Positions 26,951 through 35,924 of a DNA stretch of 38,911 nt are shown here, piece after piece. The stretch comes from UBA6100 sp049658145 (lineage in GTDB: Bacteria; Actinomycetota; Coriobacteriia; Anaerosomatales; Anaerosomataceae). The notes under the pieces were generated by a model. The model was not told the DNA's origin and did not search any database. It saw nothing but the letters and a program-made list of their open reading frames with translations. Position 1 is the first letter of the stretch. Each line of letters begins with the position of its first letter. Position numbers and translations under genes: made by a program. The DNA lies in the NCBI GenBank assembly GCA_049658145.1, contig JBASOJ010000012.1, positions 1 through 38,911 on the forward strand, read 5' to 3'.

Positions 26951-29596
26951 GTGACGCGCCGCATACCCCGCCGCAGTACGCGCATCACGGGGATCGTGGT
27001 GGGGCACGCGAACCCCGACTTCGACGCGTACGCGGCCATGGTCGCGGCCACCAAGCTCTTCGAGGACACGCGCGCCGTCTACCTCGGCTCTCAGAACGCC
27101 AACGTGCGCGAGTTCCACAACTTGCATGAGGACTTCGTCGCGTTCACCGATCTCAAGAGTCTCGATGTGGACGCGATCGAGCGCGTGATCATGGTGGACA
27201 CACGCGAGCCCTCGCGCGTGGGCGAACTGCGTTCGGTGGTAGAGCGGGATGGTGTCGAGGTGATCGTGTACGACCATCACCCCGCGCAGGCGGGCGACGT
27301 GGTGCCCGCGCAGGACCACTCGATGGACGTGGGCGCCACCACATCCATCCTCGTGCACGAGATCCGCGATCGCGGGGTGCCGATCACACCGCTCGAGGCG
27401 ACCGTGATGCTGCTCGGCATCCACGAGGACACCGGCTCGCTCACCTATCCCGGCACGACGGCTTACGATGCCGAGGCCGCGGCGTTCCTGATGGGCGCGG
27501 GCGCGGAGATGGAAGTCCTCAACCAGTTCCTCGCGCGTGCGCTCACGGCCGAGCAGCTCAGTGTGCTCGACGGACTGCTCGACACGCTCGAGGTCTGGGA
27601 TATCCACGGCCAGGAGGTCGCCGTGGGTTTCGCCTCGGCTACGGAGTACATCGACTCGGCCTCGGTGCTCACGCACTACATCTGCGAGGACCTCGGCTAC
27701 CGCGTCGCCATCGCACTGGTGGCGATGCCCGAGCGCCTCCAGGTGGTGGGCCGCAGCCGCCTTGCCGACGTGGACATAGGCGCGGTTCTCAAGCATATCG
27801 GCGGTGGAGGACATCCACAGGCCGCCGCCGCGGCGTTGCGCGCCAGCACGATCGCCGAGGTGCTCCCGCGCCTCAGAGAGGCCCTGCTCGAGGAGGTGGC
27901 GCCCCCGCTGCACGCCGGAGACATCGCCTCGGCGCCCGTGCGCACGATCGACCCGCAGACATCGATGGCCGAGGCTGCGCGCATCATGGCCACCTGGGGA
28001 CACGGCGGGTTGCCGGTGGTCGCTGACGGCCGTCTTGTGGGCCTCGTCACCCGCAAGGACGTGGACAAAGCGGTGCGTCACGGTCTTGCACATGCGCCGG
28101 TCACAGGGTTCATGGCTCGGGATCCGATAACGGTGGACCCGGGCGCCGATCTGCTCGACCTCGAACGGCTGCTGGTGCGCACCGGTATCGGCCGCGTGCC
28201 GGTGGTGGAAGACGGTGTGATCACCGGCATCGTCACGCGCAAGGACCTGCTGCGCGCCGAGCACGGTGAGTCGTACCTCGACCGAAAGCTCACGCGCCAG
28301 CATGACGAGGCGACACGACGCTTCCTCGCATCTCTCGAGCAGCTGCCGGCGGACGTTCGCGACGCCGTGCACGAGGTGGGACGACTCGCGGCCGACGCCG
28401 GCCTGCGCGCGCATGTGGTGGGCGGGTTCGTGCGTGACATGCTGCTCGGGCGGGAGAACCTGGACCTCGACATCGTGATCGAGGGCGACGGTCTCGAGTT
28501 CGCGCTTTCGATCGCCGAACGGCTGGGCAAGCGGGTGAAGGTCCATCGGCGGTTCGGCACCGCGGTGCTCGTGTGGTCGCGCGCGCTCCACATCGACATC
28601 ACGAGCGCGCGTACCGAGTACTACCAGCGGCCGGGTGCGCTGCCCACGGTCGAGCGCTCGTCGCTCAGGCAGGACCTGTTCCGTCGCGACTTCTCCGTGA
28701 ACGCGATGGCCGTGTGTGTCGATCCCGAGTGCTTCGGGCAGATCGCCGATCCCTTCGGCGGTCTGTTCGATCTCGAGCGCGGCGTGATCCGCGCGTTGCA
28801 CTCGCTGTCGTTCGTGGAGGATCCCACGCGCATCCTGCGCGCGGCGCGCTTCGAGAAGCGGTTTGGGTTCGGGCTGGACGGTTCGAGCGAGGCGCTGCTT
28901 CGCCAGGCCGTGGAGATGAGCATGCTCGACGAGGTGAGCGGGGCACGCGTGCGCGAGGAGCTGCTCGACATCCTCGACGAGGACGGTCCCGCCGGCATCC
29001 TCGCCCGGCTGGACGATCTCGGAGCGGCCGGCGGACTGCTGCCCGATGGTGTGCGGCCGGCGGCGGCTATCGCGTCCGTTGCGGCGGTCACGGACGCCTA
29101 CAGCGCCCTGGCCGAGGTGTTCCCGCGCCTACCGCGGCGCCGGACCACGCTGGTGGCGGCGCTCGCGGGTACGGCGGAGCGTGCCGATGCCGACCGCTGG
29201 TGCCGCTGGCTGCGCTTCGGGCGCGAGTATGCCGAACCGGCGGTGGTGACCGCCGAGCGGGCCGCATCGCTCACTGCGCGGCTCCAGGACCGTCGCAAGA
29301 TGCGTGCAAGCCGCCTGTTCGCGCTGCTCGATGCGCTGCCCGCCGAGACGCTCGTCTACCTGTGGGGTGTGGGCGGTCCGGAGGTGCGCGCGCGGGTCGA
29401 GGAGTTCGTGCGCGTGCTGCAGCCCACGCGGCCCGCCGTGAGCGGGGAGGACCTCATCGCACTCGGCCTCACGCCCGGTCCGGCGTTTGCTGCTATCCTG
29501 ACTCAGGCCCGCGCGGACCGGCTGGATGGCAAGGCGGTCGGGCGGGCGGCCGAACTCATGAACCTGAAGCGGCTCGCACGGCGCGAGTCGCGTTAG
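26951..29596 (+). CDS. DHH phosphoesterase - CBS - tRNA nucleotidyltransferase fusion
   Basis: An 881-residue multidomain protein. Residues about 10-320 are a DHH/DHHA1 phosphoesterase (HANPDFDAY at 19-27 with D23 and D25, VDTRE, DHH at 108-110, GGGGHPQAAAA at 284-294). Two CBS domains follow (about 323-377 and 384-437). The C-terminal half is a class II nucleotidyltransferase of the CCA/poly(A) polymerase type: GGFVRDMLLG (491-500), DLD (505-507), RRDFSVNAMA (578-587), and the RNA-binding ILRAARFEKRFGF. This architecture is known from A-adding or CCA-adding enzymes of deep-branching bacteria. It probably repairs tRNA 3' ends; the DHH part may cleave small nucleotides (inference). I chose GTG 26951 just after the deoA stop. 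Confidence 0.93.
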   Translation: MTRRIPRRSTRITGIVVGHANPDFDAYAAMVAATKLFEDTRAVYLGSQNANVREFHNLHEDFVAFTDLKSLDVDAIERVIMVDTREPSRVGELRSVVERDGVEVIVYDHHPAQAGDVVPAQDHSMDVGATTSILVHEIRDRGVPITPLEATVMLLGIHEDTGSLTYPGTTAYDAEAAAFLMGAGAEMEVLNQFLARALTAEQLSVLDGLLDTLEVWDIHGQEVAVGFASATEYIDSASVLTHYICEDLGYRVAIALVAMPERLQVVGRSRLADVDIGAVLKHIGGGGHPQAAAAALRASTIAEVLPRLREALLEEVAPPLHAGDIASAPVRTIDPQTSMAEAARIMATWGHGGLPVVADGRLVGLVTRKDVDKAVRHGLAHAPVTGFMARDPITVDPGADLLDLERLLVRTGIGRVPVVEDGVITGIVTRKDLLRAEHGESYLDRKLTRQHDEATRRFLASLEQLPADVRDAVHEVGRLAADAGLRAHVVGGFVRDMLLGRENLDLDIVIEGDGLEFALSIAERLGKRVKVHRRFGTAVLVWSRALHIDITSARTEYYQRPGALPTVERSSLRQDLFRRDFSVNAMAVCVDPECFGQIADPFGGLFDLERGVIRALHSLSFVEDPTRILRAARFEKRFGFGLDGSSEALLRQAVEMSMLDEVSGARVREELLDILDEDGPAGILARLDDLGAAGGLLPDGVRPAAAIASVAAVTDAYSALAEVFPRLPRRRTTLVAALAGTAERADADRWCRWLRFGREYAEPAVVTAERAASLTARLQDRRKMRASRLFALLDALPAETLVYLWGVGGPEVRARVEEFVRVLQPTRPAVSGEDLIALGLTPGPAFAAILTQARADRLDGKAVGRAAELMNLKRLARRESR

Positions 29597-29609
29597 TACT
29601 GGAGGACCC

Positions 29610-30290
29610 GTGTCCGACATCCTTCTCGGCGTGCTGCAGCTCGCCATGTTCGTTCCCGCGATCGTCCTCCACGAGGTGGCGCACGGCTACGTGTCGAACC
29701 GGCTCGGCGACCCTACCGCCAAGATGCAGGGACGCCTCAGCCTCAACCCCGTCAAGCACATGGACCCGTTCGGCACGGTGCTGCTGCCGCTCCTGCTGTG
29801 GTTCAGCGGCGCACCGGTGTTCGGGTACGCCAAGCCGGTGCCCATCGACCCGCGGTACTACAAGGACTACCGCAAGGGAATGCTGCTCACCGGTCTCGCG
29901 GGTCCCGCGACGAACCTGGTGATGGCCTTCAGCGCCGGCATGGTCGTCCGCGTGATCTCCCTCGGCGGCGGCCTTGTGATGGGCAGCGCCTCGGACGGCG
30001 CCATCACGGCACTCGGGTGGATACTGTACGCGTTCTACTTCTTCGCGATGCTCAACCTGGTGCTCATGTTCTTCAATCTGATCCCGATCCCGCCGCTCGA
30101 CGGCTCGCGCGTGCTTCCGGTGTTCCTCTCCGACGCCGCGCTGCTCAAGTACCACCAGTTCGAGCGATACGGCATCCTCATCTTCTTCGGCGCGCTCATC
30201 ATCCTGCCGAGGGTCCTCGGGTTCTCGCCGCTCGACGGCTACTTCGACGTCACCGTGGCACCGCTGCTCAAGCTCTTCACCGGCATCTGA
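29610..30290 (+). CDS. Site-2 protease family zinc metalloprotease (M50)
   Basis: A 226-residue integral membrane protein with about five hydrophobic segments. The zinc motif HEVAH (21-25) sits in the first membrane helix. The second conserved region is FNLIPIPPLDGSRVL, with the third-ligand Asp in PPLDG. GYAKPVPIDPRYYKDYRKGM and TGLAGPATNLVMAF are family landmarks. Most small S2P-like proteins of this type (next to scpA/trpS in many genomes) have no known substrate; intramembrane cleavage of a regulatory protein is the general role. GTG 29610 follows GGAGGACCC, 13 bases after the preceding gene. Confidence 0.92.
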   Translation: MSDILLGVLQLAMFVPAIVLHEVAHGYVSNRLGDPTAKMQGRLSLNPVKHMDPFGTVLLPLLLWFSGAPVFGYAKPVPIDPRYYKDYRKGMLLTGLAGPATNLVMAFSAGMVVRVISLGGGLVMGSASDGAITALGWILYAFYFFAMLNLVLMFFNLIPIPPLDGSRVLPVFLSDAALLKYHQFERYGILIFFGALIILPRVLGFSPLDGYFDVTVAPLLKLFTGI

Positions 30291-30314
30291 GGCCGGGCGC
30301 CGCCGTCGGTGCGG

Positions 30315-30320
30315 TGCGGT
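30315..30320 (+). promoter_or_regulatory. Candidate -10 of trpS
   Basis: TAGAAT matches the -10 consensus at 5 of 6 positions, 45 bases before ATG 30365 and 25 bases after the protease gene stop. No clear -35. Confidence 0.4.
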
Positions 30321-30364
30321 AGAATACCCCCATCCGTTGCCGAGGCGAGGAGCCGTACACCCCG

Positions 30365-31366
30365 ATGCCGAAGAAGCGCGTGCTCACCGGTTACCGTCCC
30401 ACGGGGCGTCTGACGCTCGGCCACTGGTTCGGCAACCTGCTGAACATGCGGCAGCTCCAGGAGGAGTTCGAGGCGTACTACTTCGTCGCCGACTGGCACG
30501 CGCTCACGAGCGACTGGCAGGACACCCACGCCATCCGGCAGTACACCGAAGAGATGGTGCTCGACTGGGTGGCCGCCGGCATCGACCCGGCCAAGTCGGT
30601 CATCTACCGCCAGAGTGACGTGCCCGAGGTGGCCGAGCTCACGATGTACCTCTCGATGGTCACGCCGATGCCGTGGCTCGAGCGCGTTCCGAGCTACAAG
30701 GAGCAGCGCGAGCAGATCTCCGAGAAGGACCTCGGCAACGTCGGCTTCTTCCTGTACCCGCTCATGCAGGCGGCCGACATCACCATCGTGCGCGGTGACG
30801 TCGTGCCGGTGGGCGAGGACCAGCTCCCGCATCTCGAGCTCACGCGCGAGGTCGTGCGCCGCTTCAACAACCAGTACGGGCCTCTGCTGCCCGAGCCCGA
30901 CGCGCTCATCGCCAAAGAGGGCGCGCGCGTGCCCGGCACCGACGGCCGCAAGATGTCCAAGAGCTACGGCAACGCGATCTACCTCTCGGAGAGCGAAGAC
31001 GAGACCGCGGCCAAGGTGATGAGCATGATCACCGACCCGGCGCGCAAGCTGAAGACCGACCCCGGCAACCCCGACATCTGCCCGCTTCAGCAGATCCACA
31101 AGCTGGTGGCGAGCGATCCCGCCGAGATCCTCGAGTGGGACCGCTGCTGCCGCGCCGCCGAGTGCGGGTGCGTGGCGCACAAGCGCAAGCTCATCGAGGA
31201 TCTCAACGCCTACCTGCGCGATTTCCGCACGCGCCGGGCCGAGCTCGCCGCCGAGCCAGGGTACGCCTGGGAGGTCCTCGCGGCCGGCGCCGGTCGCGTG
31301 CGTCCCGAGGTCGAGTCGCTCATGGCCGATGTGCGTCGCGCGATGCACGTGGACGCCGAGCGCTAG
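30365..31366 (+). CDS. trpS: Tryptophanyl-tRNA synthetase with a cysteine-rich (Fe-S-like) site
   Basis: A 333-residue class I synthetase that charges tRNA-Trp. TGYRPTGRLTLGHWFGNL holds the HIGH-like motif, and GRKMSKSYGN the KMSKS loop. The anticodon-side region carries C239, C261, C262, C267 and C269 with H272. Thermotoga-type TrpRS has four cysteines spaced C-x22-C-x6-C-x2-C that bind a [4Fe-4S] cluster; here the spacing 239/262/269 fits and the fourth position is His272. ATG 30365 is the only sensible start. Downstream scpA begins two bases after the stop, so trpS is probably co-transcribed with scpAB. Confidence 0.95.
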   Translation: MPKKRVLTGYRPTGRLTLGHWFGNLLNMRQLQEEFEAYYFVADWHALTSDWQDTHAIRQYTEEMVLDWVAAGIDPAKSVIYRQSDVPEVAELTMYLSMVTPMPWLERVPSYKEQREQISEKDLGNVGFFLYPLMQAADITIVRGDVVPVGEDQLPHLELTREVVRRFNNQYGPLLPEPDALIAKEGARVPGTDGRKMSKSYGNAIYLSESEDETAAKVMSMITDPARKLKTDPGNPDICPLQQIHKLVASDPAEILEWDRCCRAAECGCVAHKRKLIEDLNAYLRDFRTRRAELAAEPGYAWEVLAAGAGRVRPEVESLMADVRRAMHVDAER

Positions 31367-31368
31367 CG

Positions 31369-32106
31369 ATGTCCTACCGGGTCCGGACAGACCAGTTCGA
31401 GGGGCCGTTCGATCTGCTGCTGCAGCTCGTCGCAAAGCAGAAGCTCGACATAGCCGAGCTCTCGATCACCGACATCGCGGACCAGTACCTTGAGTACGTC
31501 GACCGTATGCAGGACCTCGACCTCGATGTGGCGAGCGACTTCCTCCTGGTGGCGGCCACGCTGCTCGAGATCAAGGCGGCCTCGCTCCTGCCGCGCGACG
31601 AGCCCATCGAGATGGCCGAGTTCGACGACATGACTCCCGAGGAAGCCCGCGAGCTGCTCATCGCACGGCTGCTGGCGTACAAGCAGTTCAAGAACGCGGC
31701 GGCCCAGCTCTCGGCACGCTACGAGTCTGAAGCGCTCATGCATCCGCGCGCCGCAGGACTCGAGGAGTCGTTCCTCAGGCTGATGCCGGACTACCTCGAA
31801 GGGATCACACTCCACGGTCTGGCGGTCGTGTGCGCGGATCTCGTGCACAAGCGGGAGGTCTTCCTGCTCGAAGCGGACCACGTGGCCTCGGCCGCGATCC
31901 CCCTCGAGCTGCATGTCGAAGGCGTCGCGCGGATGATGCGCAAGGGCAGGCACACCAGCTTCCGTGAGCTGGTGACGGCCGGTGCCTCCGTCGAAGAGAT
32001 GGTGGTCACGTTCCTGGCCATCCTGGAGCTGTACAAGCGCGGGCTCGTCAGGCTGGAACAGTCCGAGGAGTTCGGCGACATCGAGATCGTCGGGATCGGG
32101 GAGTGA
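31369..32106 (+). CDS. scpA: Segregation and condensation protein A
   Basis: A 245-residue kleisin that closes the SMC ring together with ScpB and is needed for chromosome compaction and segregation. The N-terminus is the family hallmark (FEGPFDLLLQLVAKQKLDIA, then ELSITDIADQYLEY). AATLLEIKAASLLPRDE marks the end of the N-terminal SMC-binding domain, and the C-terminal winged helix includes TFLAILELYKRGLVRLEQSE. I chose ATG 31369 two bases after the trpS stop; the longer open frame lies within trpS. smc is not in the window. Confidence 0.95.
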   Translation: MSYRVRTDQFEGPFDLLLQLVAKQKLDIAELSITDIADQYLEYVDRMQDLDLDVASDFLLVAATLLEIKAASLLPRDEPIEMAEFDDMTPEEARELLIARLLAYKQFKNAAAQLSARYESEALMHPRAAGLEESFLRLMPDYLEGITLHGLAVVCADLVHKREVFLLEADHVASAAIPLELHVEGVARMMRKGRHTSFRELVTAGASVEEMVVTFLAILELYKRGLVRLEQSEEFGDIEIVGIGE

Positions 32107-32110
32107 GCAG

Positions 32111-32773
32111 ATGAGCCGTGAGAACACCGAGATCGTCGGCGCCATCGAGGCGCTGCTGTTCGTCTCGGACGAGCCGGTCACGGCGAGCCGGGTCGGCAAA
32201 CTCCTGGACGTGAGCGCGGCCGCTGTCGGGGGCGCCCTGAAGGCGCTTGCGGCCGAATACGCCGAGGAGAACCGCGGCTTCCAGCTCCGCGAGGTGGCGG
32301 GAGGCTGGCGACTGTACACGCATCCGGCCTATCACAGCTACGTGGAGGAGTACGTACTCTCGTGGGACACGCGACGGCTCTCACAGGCCGCACTCGAGGC
32401 GCTCGCCGTGATCGCGTACCATCAGCCGGTCACCCGCCAGGGCGTGAACGCGGTCCGCGGTGTGAATAGCGAGGCGGTCATCTCATCGCTCATCGAGAAG
32501 GGTCTCGTGCGTGAAGCGGGCCGTGACAAGAACGCGGGCAACGCGATCCTGTACGGCACCACGCGCACATTCCTCGAGCGTTTCGGACTCAAGGACCTCG
32601 CCGAGCTTCCGCCTCTCGAGGAGTTCGCGCCCGACCCGGACACCGAGCGCGCGATACGCGAGCGCCTGAACGCGCTCGAGGGCAGCGTGCTCAACATCGA
32701 CGAGGATGACGACGAGATCGACACCGAGGACGAGGACGAGGGCGAGCGTGATGACGTCGCCGACGCCGGCTGA
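32111..32773 (+). CDS. scpB: Segregation and condensation protein B
   Basis: A 220-residue partner of ScpA with two tandem winged-helix domains. IVGAIEALLFVSDEPVTASR opens the protein, GFQLREVAGGWRLYTHPAY is typical of the first domain end, and LSQAALEALAVIAYHQPVTR followed by VNSEAVISSLIEKGLVREAG is the second-domain signature. The C-terminal 40 residues are an unusually acidic tail (NIDEDDDEIDTEDEDEGERD), as in many ScpB proteins. ATG 32111 lies four bases after scpA. Its end overlaps the rluB start by 23 bases. Confidence 0.95.
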   Translation: MSRENTEIVGAIEALLFVSDEPVTASRVGKLLDVSAAAVGGALKALAAEYAEENRGFQLREVAGGWRLYTHPAYHSYVEEYVLSWDTRRLSQAALEALAVIAYHQPVTRQGVNAVRGVNSEAVISSLIEKGLVREAGRDKNAGNAILYGTTRTFLERFGLKDLAELPPLEEFAPDPDTERAIRERLNALEGSVLNIDEDDDEIDTEDEDEGERDDVADAG

Positions 32774-33521
32774 ACCGCAAGGAACCGGCTCGAACCCTGA
32801 GCGGGTCCAGAAGTACCTCTCGCGGGCGGGGGTAGCCTCGCGCCGGGCCGCCGAGGACCTCATCGTCGCCGGGCGTGTGGCCGTGAACGGCCGAACCGTC
32901 TCCTCCCTCGGCGAGAAGATCCTTCCGGGGGTCGACCGCGTGGAGGTGGACGGGCGGGTCGTCGAACTACCGGCCTCCCTGTGGTATCTGATGCTCAACA
33001 AGCCTGCCGGCGTGGTGACCACGCTCGATGATCCGCAGGGCCGCCCTACGGTTGCGCGCTACGTTCCGGACGGCGCGCCCCGCCTGTTCCCGGTGGGGCG
33101 GCTCGACTTCGCCACCACAGGCCTGCTGCTGCTCACCAACGATGGCGACTTCGCGCATCTGCTCATGCACCCCCGGCACCACGTGCCGAAGGTCTACCGC
33201 GCCGAGGTCGACGGTGTTCCGGACGAGGGCGATCTCCGCGCACTGCGTGAGGGCATCGACCTGGACGACGGCCGCACCGCGCCCGCCGGCGCCCGTCTCA
33301 TAGCGAGCGGGTCGAGCCGCGCCACCATCGAGATCACCTTACGCGAGGGCCGTAAGCGGCAGGTGCGCAGGATGCTGTCCGCGCTCGGCCATCCGGTTCG
33401 CGAACTCACGCGGGTGGCGTACGGACCGCTCGTGCTCGGCGGTCTCGCGCCAGGCGCCGTGCGCTCGCTTGACGACGCTGAGGTGCGGGCACTGCGTGAC
33501 TCGGCGAAGGGGGCCGAGTGA
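32751..33521 (+). CDS. rluB: 23S rRNA pseudouridine synthase, RluB family
   Basis: A 256-residue enzyme with an N-terminal S4 RNA-binding domain (RVQKYLSRAGVASRRAAEDL, then VNGRTVSSLGEKI) and the RsuA/RluB catalytic domain. GRLDFATTGLLLLTNDGDFA holds the catalytic Asp of the GRLDxxTxGLL motif. HHVPKVYRAEVDG and REGRKRQVRRMLSALGHPV are further family blocks. RluB converts a uridine in the peptidyl-transferase region of 23S rRNA. ATG 32751 lies inside the scpB end (23-base overlap), and the gene order scpA-scpB-rluB is common in Gram-positive genomes. Its TGA shares one base with the next start. Confidence 0.95.
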   Translation: MTSPTPAEPQGTGSNPERVQKYLSRAGVASRRAAEDLIVAGRVAVNGRTVSSLGEKILPGVDRVEVDGRVVELPASLWYLMLNKPAGVVTTLDDPQGRPTVARYVPDGAPRLFPVGRLDFATTGLLLLTNDGDFAHLLMHPRHHVPKVYRAEVDGVPDEGDLRALREGIDLDDGRTAPAGARLIASGSSRATIEITLREGRKRQVRRMLSALGHPVRELTRVAYGPLVLGGLAPGAVRSLDDAEVRALRDSAKGAE

Positions 33522-34093
33522 TGCTGGCGGTACTGACAGGGCCGGTCCGCAGCGGCAAGTCCCGCGAAGGCTTGAGGTTGGCGCACGCTTCGGGAGCCCG
33601 TGTGGTGATGGCGGTGGGCGGCACCCCCGACGACGAGGAGATGACGCGGCGCATCGAGCGTCACCGCGCCGAGCGCGACGCACGCGTGAGTGTCCTCGAG
33701 ACGGCGGGTGACCCCGGCTGGCGTGACCGCGTGCCCGAGGACGCCTGCCTCCTGGTGGACTGTCTCGGGACAGTGCTCGGCACCGGGATCGCCGCGCTGG
33801 TCCCGGCGGGGCTCGAGGTCCTGGACGATGTCACCGAACGAGATGCCGAGCGGCTGGCCGACGACCTCGTCGCATGGCTCGCGGGTCGCGGCGCACCCAC
33901 TGTCGTCGTGACCAACGAGACCGGGTGGGATGTGGTCCCGGCGACTTCCCTTGGCCGGCTGTTCCGGGACGTGATGGGACGCGCGAACCGCACGCTGGTG
34001 GATTCGGCGGATGCCGCGTGGCTCATGATCGCGGGCAGGGCGCTGCCGCTCGACACACTGACACAGGAGGTCTCGTGGCCGAAGGAACGGTAG
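33521..34093 (+). CDS. cobU: Adenosylcobinamide kinase / adenosylcobinamide-phosphate guanylyltransferase
   Basis: A 190-residue CobU/CobP-type enzyme that phosphorylates adenosylcobinamide and then attaches GMP, giving AdoCbi-GDP for CobS. The P-loop is GPVRSGKS near the N-terminus. The kinase core then has ERHRAERD in the place of the usual HRxxR (guanylylation) stretch, and LVDCLG and VVVTNETGWDVVP are typical of the family. I start at ATG 33521, which overlaps the rluB stop (TGATG), rather than GTG 33518. It opens a four-gene set for the late steps of cobalamin synthesis; its end overlaps cobT by 19 bases. Confidence 0.93.
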   Translation: MLAVLTGPVRSGKSREGLRLAHASGARVVMAVGGTPDDEEMTRRIERHRAERDARVSVLETAGDPGWRDRVPEDACLLVDCLGTVLGTGIAALVPAGLEVLDDVTERDAERLADDLVAWLAGRGAPTVVVTNETGWDVVPATSLGRLFRDVMGRANRTLVDSADAAWLMIAGRALPLDTLTQEVSWPKER

Positions 34094-35178
34094 CGGTGTC
34101 TGGACCGATGGAGTGCCAGCTTGCGACGCTCGTCGCGAGCGTGGTCGAGCCGGATCCCGCGTGGGCCGAGCGCGCGTGGCAGCGCCTGGACGGACTCACG
34201 AAGCCGCCCCGGAGCCTCGGCAGACTCGAGCAGCTGGTCGTGCAGATGGCGGCCGCGCAGCAGACCATCACCCCGCACGCCGATCCTTCAGCGATCGTGT
34301 TGTGCGCGGGTGACCATGGCGTGGTCGCCGAGGGCGTATCGGCGTGGCCGTCTGACGTCACGCGCCAGATGGTCGCGAACTTCGTCGCGGAGGGCGCGGC
34401 CATCAACCAGCTTGCCGGTAGCGTGGGCGCTCGTCTGATCCTGATGGACGTGGGCGTGGACGGGGATACGAGCGGACTGCCGGGCGTGCTCCAGATGAAG
34501 GTGCGCCCCGGCACGCGGAATCTGGCCGTCGAAGATGCGATGACCCGTGAGGAGGCCGCCGAGGCGATGTTGGCGGGCGCGCGGACGGCGCAGCAACTCG
34601 CATCGGATGGCGTGCGCGTCATCGGCATCGGTGAGATGGGCATCGGCAACTCCACGGTGGCCTCGGCGCTCGTGGCGGCGTTCACGAACGTTCCGGTGAA
34701 CCGGGTGATCGGTCGAGGTACGGGCGTCGATGACAAGACGCTGTTGCACAAGACGTCGGTCGTGAACCAGGCACTCCACCGCCGACGGATCTACAAGCAC
34801 GACCCGCTGGATACCCTGGCGTCGCTCGGTGGGCTGGAGATCGCAGCCATGGCGGGTGTGCTCATCGGTGGAGCGGCAGCGGGGGTGTGTGTCGTGACGG
34901 ACGGTTTCATCTCGGCCTCGGCGGCGCTCGCCGCGATCACGATGTGTCCCGCGTGTCTGCCCTACATCTTCGCATCGCACCTCTCCGTGGAACCCGGACA
35001 CCGGGTTGCGCTTGTGGCGCTCGGACTCGAGCCATACATCGAACTGGAGATGCGCCTCGGCGAGGGGACGGGCGCCGCGCTCGGCATCGGGATCATGCAC
35101 GCCGCCTGCGCGATGATGAACGGCATGGCGACGTTCGCCGAGGCCGGTGTGTCGGGCCCCGGCGAGGAGCCGGCGTGA
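34075..35178 (+). CDS. cobT: Nicotinate-nucleotide-dimethylbenzimidazole phosphoribosyltransferase
   Basis: A 367-residue enzyme that makes alpha-ribazole phosphate, the lower-ligand precursor of cobalamin, from nicotinate mononucleotide and a benzimidazole. Motifs: LDGLTKPPRSLGRLEQL (TKPxGSLGRLE class), CAGDHGVVAEGVSAWPSDVT, GIGEMGIGNSTVASAL (catalytic Glu region in the C-terminal half uses the family's GEMGIGN), GRGTGVDD, and GGLEIAAMAGVLIGGAAAG. GTG 34075 follows CAGGAGG by four bases, inside the end of cobU. The frame is open further upstream, but that part shadows cobU. Stop overlaps cobS (GTGA). Confidence 0.95.
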   Translation: MAEGTVAVSGPMECQLATLVASVVEPDPAWAERAWQRLDGLTKPPRSLGRLEQLVVQMAAAQQTITPHADPSAIVLCAGDHGVVAEGVSAWPSDVTRQMVANFVAEGAAINQLAGSVGARLILMDVGVDGDTSGLPGVLQMKVRPGTRNLAVEDAMTREEAAEAMLAGARTAQQLASDGVRVIGIGEMGIGNSTVASALVAAFTNVPVNRVIGRGTGVDDKTLLHKTSVVNQALHRRRIYKHDPLDTLASLGGLEIAAMAGVLIGGAAAGVCVVTDGFISASAALAAITMCPACLPYIFASHLSVEPGHRVALVALGLEPYIELEMRLGEGTGAALGIGIMHAACAMMNGMATFAEAGVSGPGEEPA

Positions 35179-35924
35179 TTCGCGACATCGCGACCGCGAT
35201 CCGCCTGCTGACCGTGGTGCCGGTCGGGACGGTCGAAGGCATGCATCCCGGGCGGTACTTCAGTCTCGTCGGCTGGGTCTATGCGGCGGTCGGGCTCGGC
35301 ATCGCATCAGGCGCAAGCGCTCTCGGCATGGCCGAAGGGCTGAGCGCGCTGCTCACCGCCGCGCTGATCGTCGCAGCATGGGCCGGGCTCTCCGGCTTCC
35401 TGCACTGGGATGGGCTCGCGGACTCGGCAGACGGCTTGGGGGTGCGTGGTGACGCGGCCCGCCGGCTGGAGGTCATGCGGGGAAGCACGGTCGGCGCGTT
35501 CGGCGTGACCGCCATCGTTCTGGTGGCGGCCCTGCAGGTGACGGCGCTCGCCGTGATCGTGGACAGCGGCTCATGGTGGGCGCTCGGCGCGGCCCCCGTT
35601 GTGGGCCGCTGGGCTGCCGGTGTGGCGCTGTCGCTCAGGCGGCCTGCGCGTGAGACGGGGCTCGCGGCCCGTTACGCCTCGGCAGGCGGTAGCGCGACGC
35701 TCGTGTGGCAGACCATCCCCGTGCTGCCGCTGCTGGTGAACAGCCCGGCCACGCGCGTTGCGGTGATCGCCTCGACGGTGATCTCGCTTGTGGCGGGTCT
35801 CTTCTTGCCGGGGCCGTTCATCCGTCGCTTCGGTGGGATCACCGGCGATGTGCTCGGCGCGGTCATCCTGCTGGCCGAGACCTTCGTGCTGCTCGTGGGC
35901 GTGATCATCCGGGGGCTGGTGTGA
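35175..35924 (+). CDS. cobS: Adenosylcobinamide-GDP ribazoletransferase (cobalamin synthase)
   Basis: A 249-residue integral membrane enzyme that joins AdoCbi-GDP with alpha-ribazole (phosphate) to form the nucleotide loop of cobalamin. About six to seven hydrophobic segments are visible. The family signature GFLHWDGLADSADGLGVRGD carries the metal-binding aspartates, and RRFGGITGDVLGAVILLAET is the second conserved block. GTG 35175 overlaps the cobT stop. Its product and that of cobU act in succession. The stop overlaps the next start (GTGA, 35921-35924). Confidence 0.94.
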   Translation: MIRDIATAIRLLTVVPVGTVEGMHPGRYFSLVGWVYAAVGLGIASGASALGMAEGLSALLTAALIVAAWAGLSGFLHWDGLADSADGLGVRGDAARRLEVMRGSTVGAFGVTAIVLVAALQVTALAVIVDSGSWWALGAAPVVGRWAAGVALSLRRPARETGLAARYASAGGSATLVWQTIPVLPLLVNSPATRVAVIASTVISLVAGLFLPGPFIRRFGGITGDVLGAVILLAETFVLLVGVIIRGLV

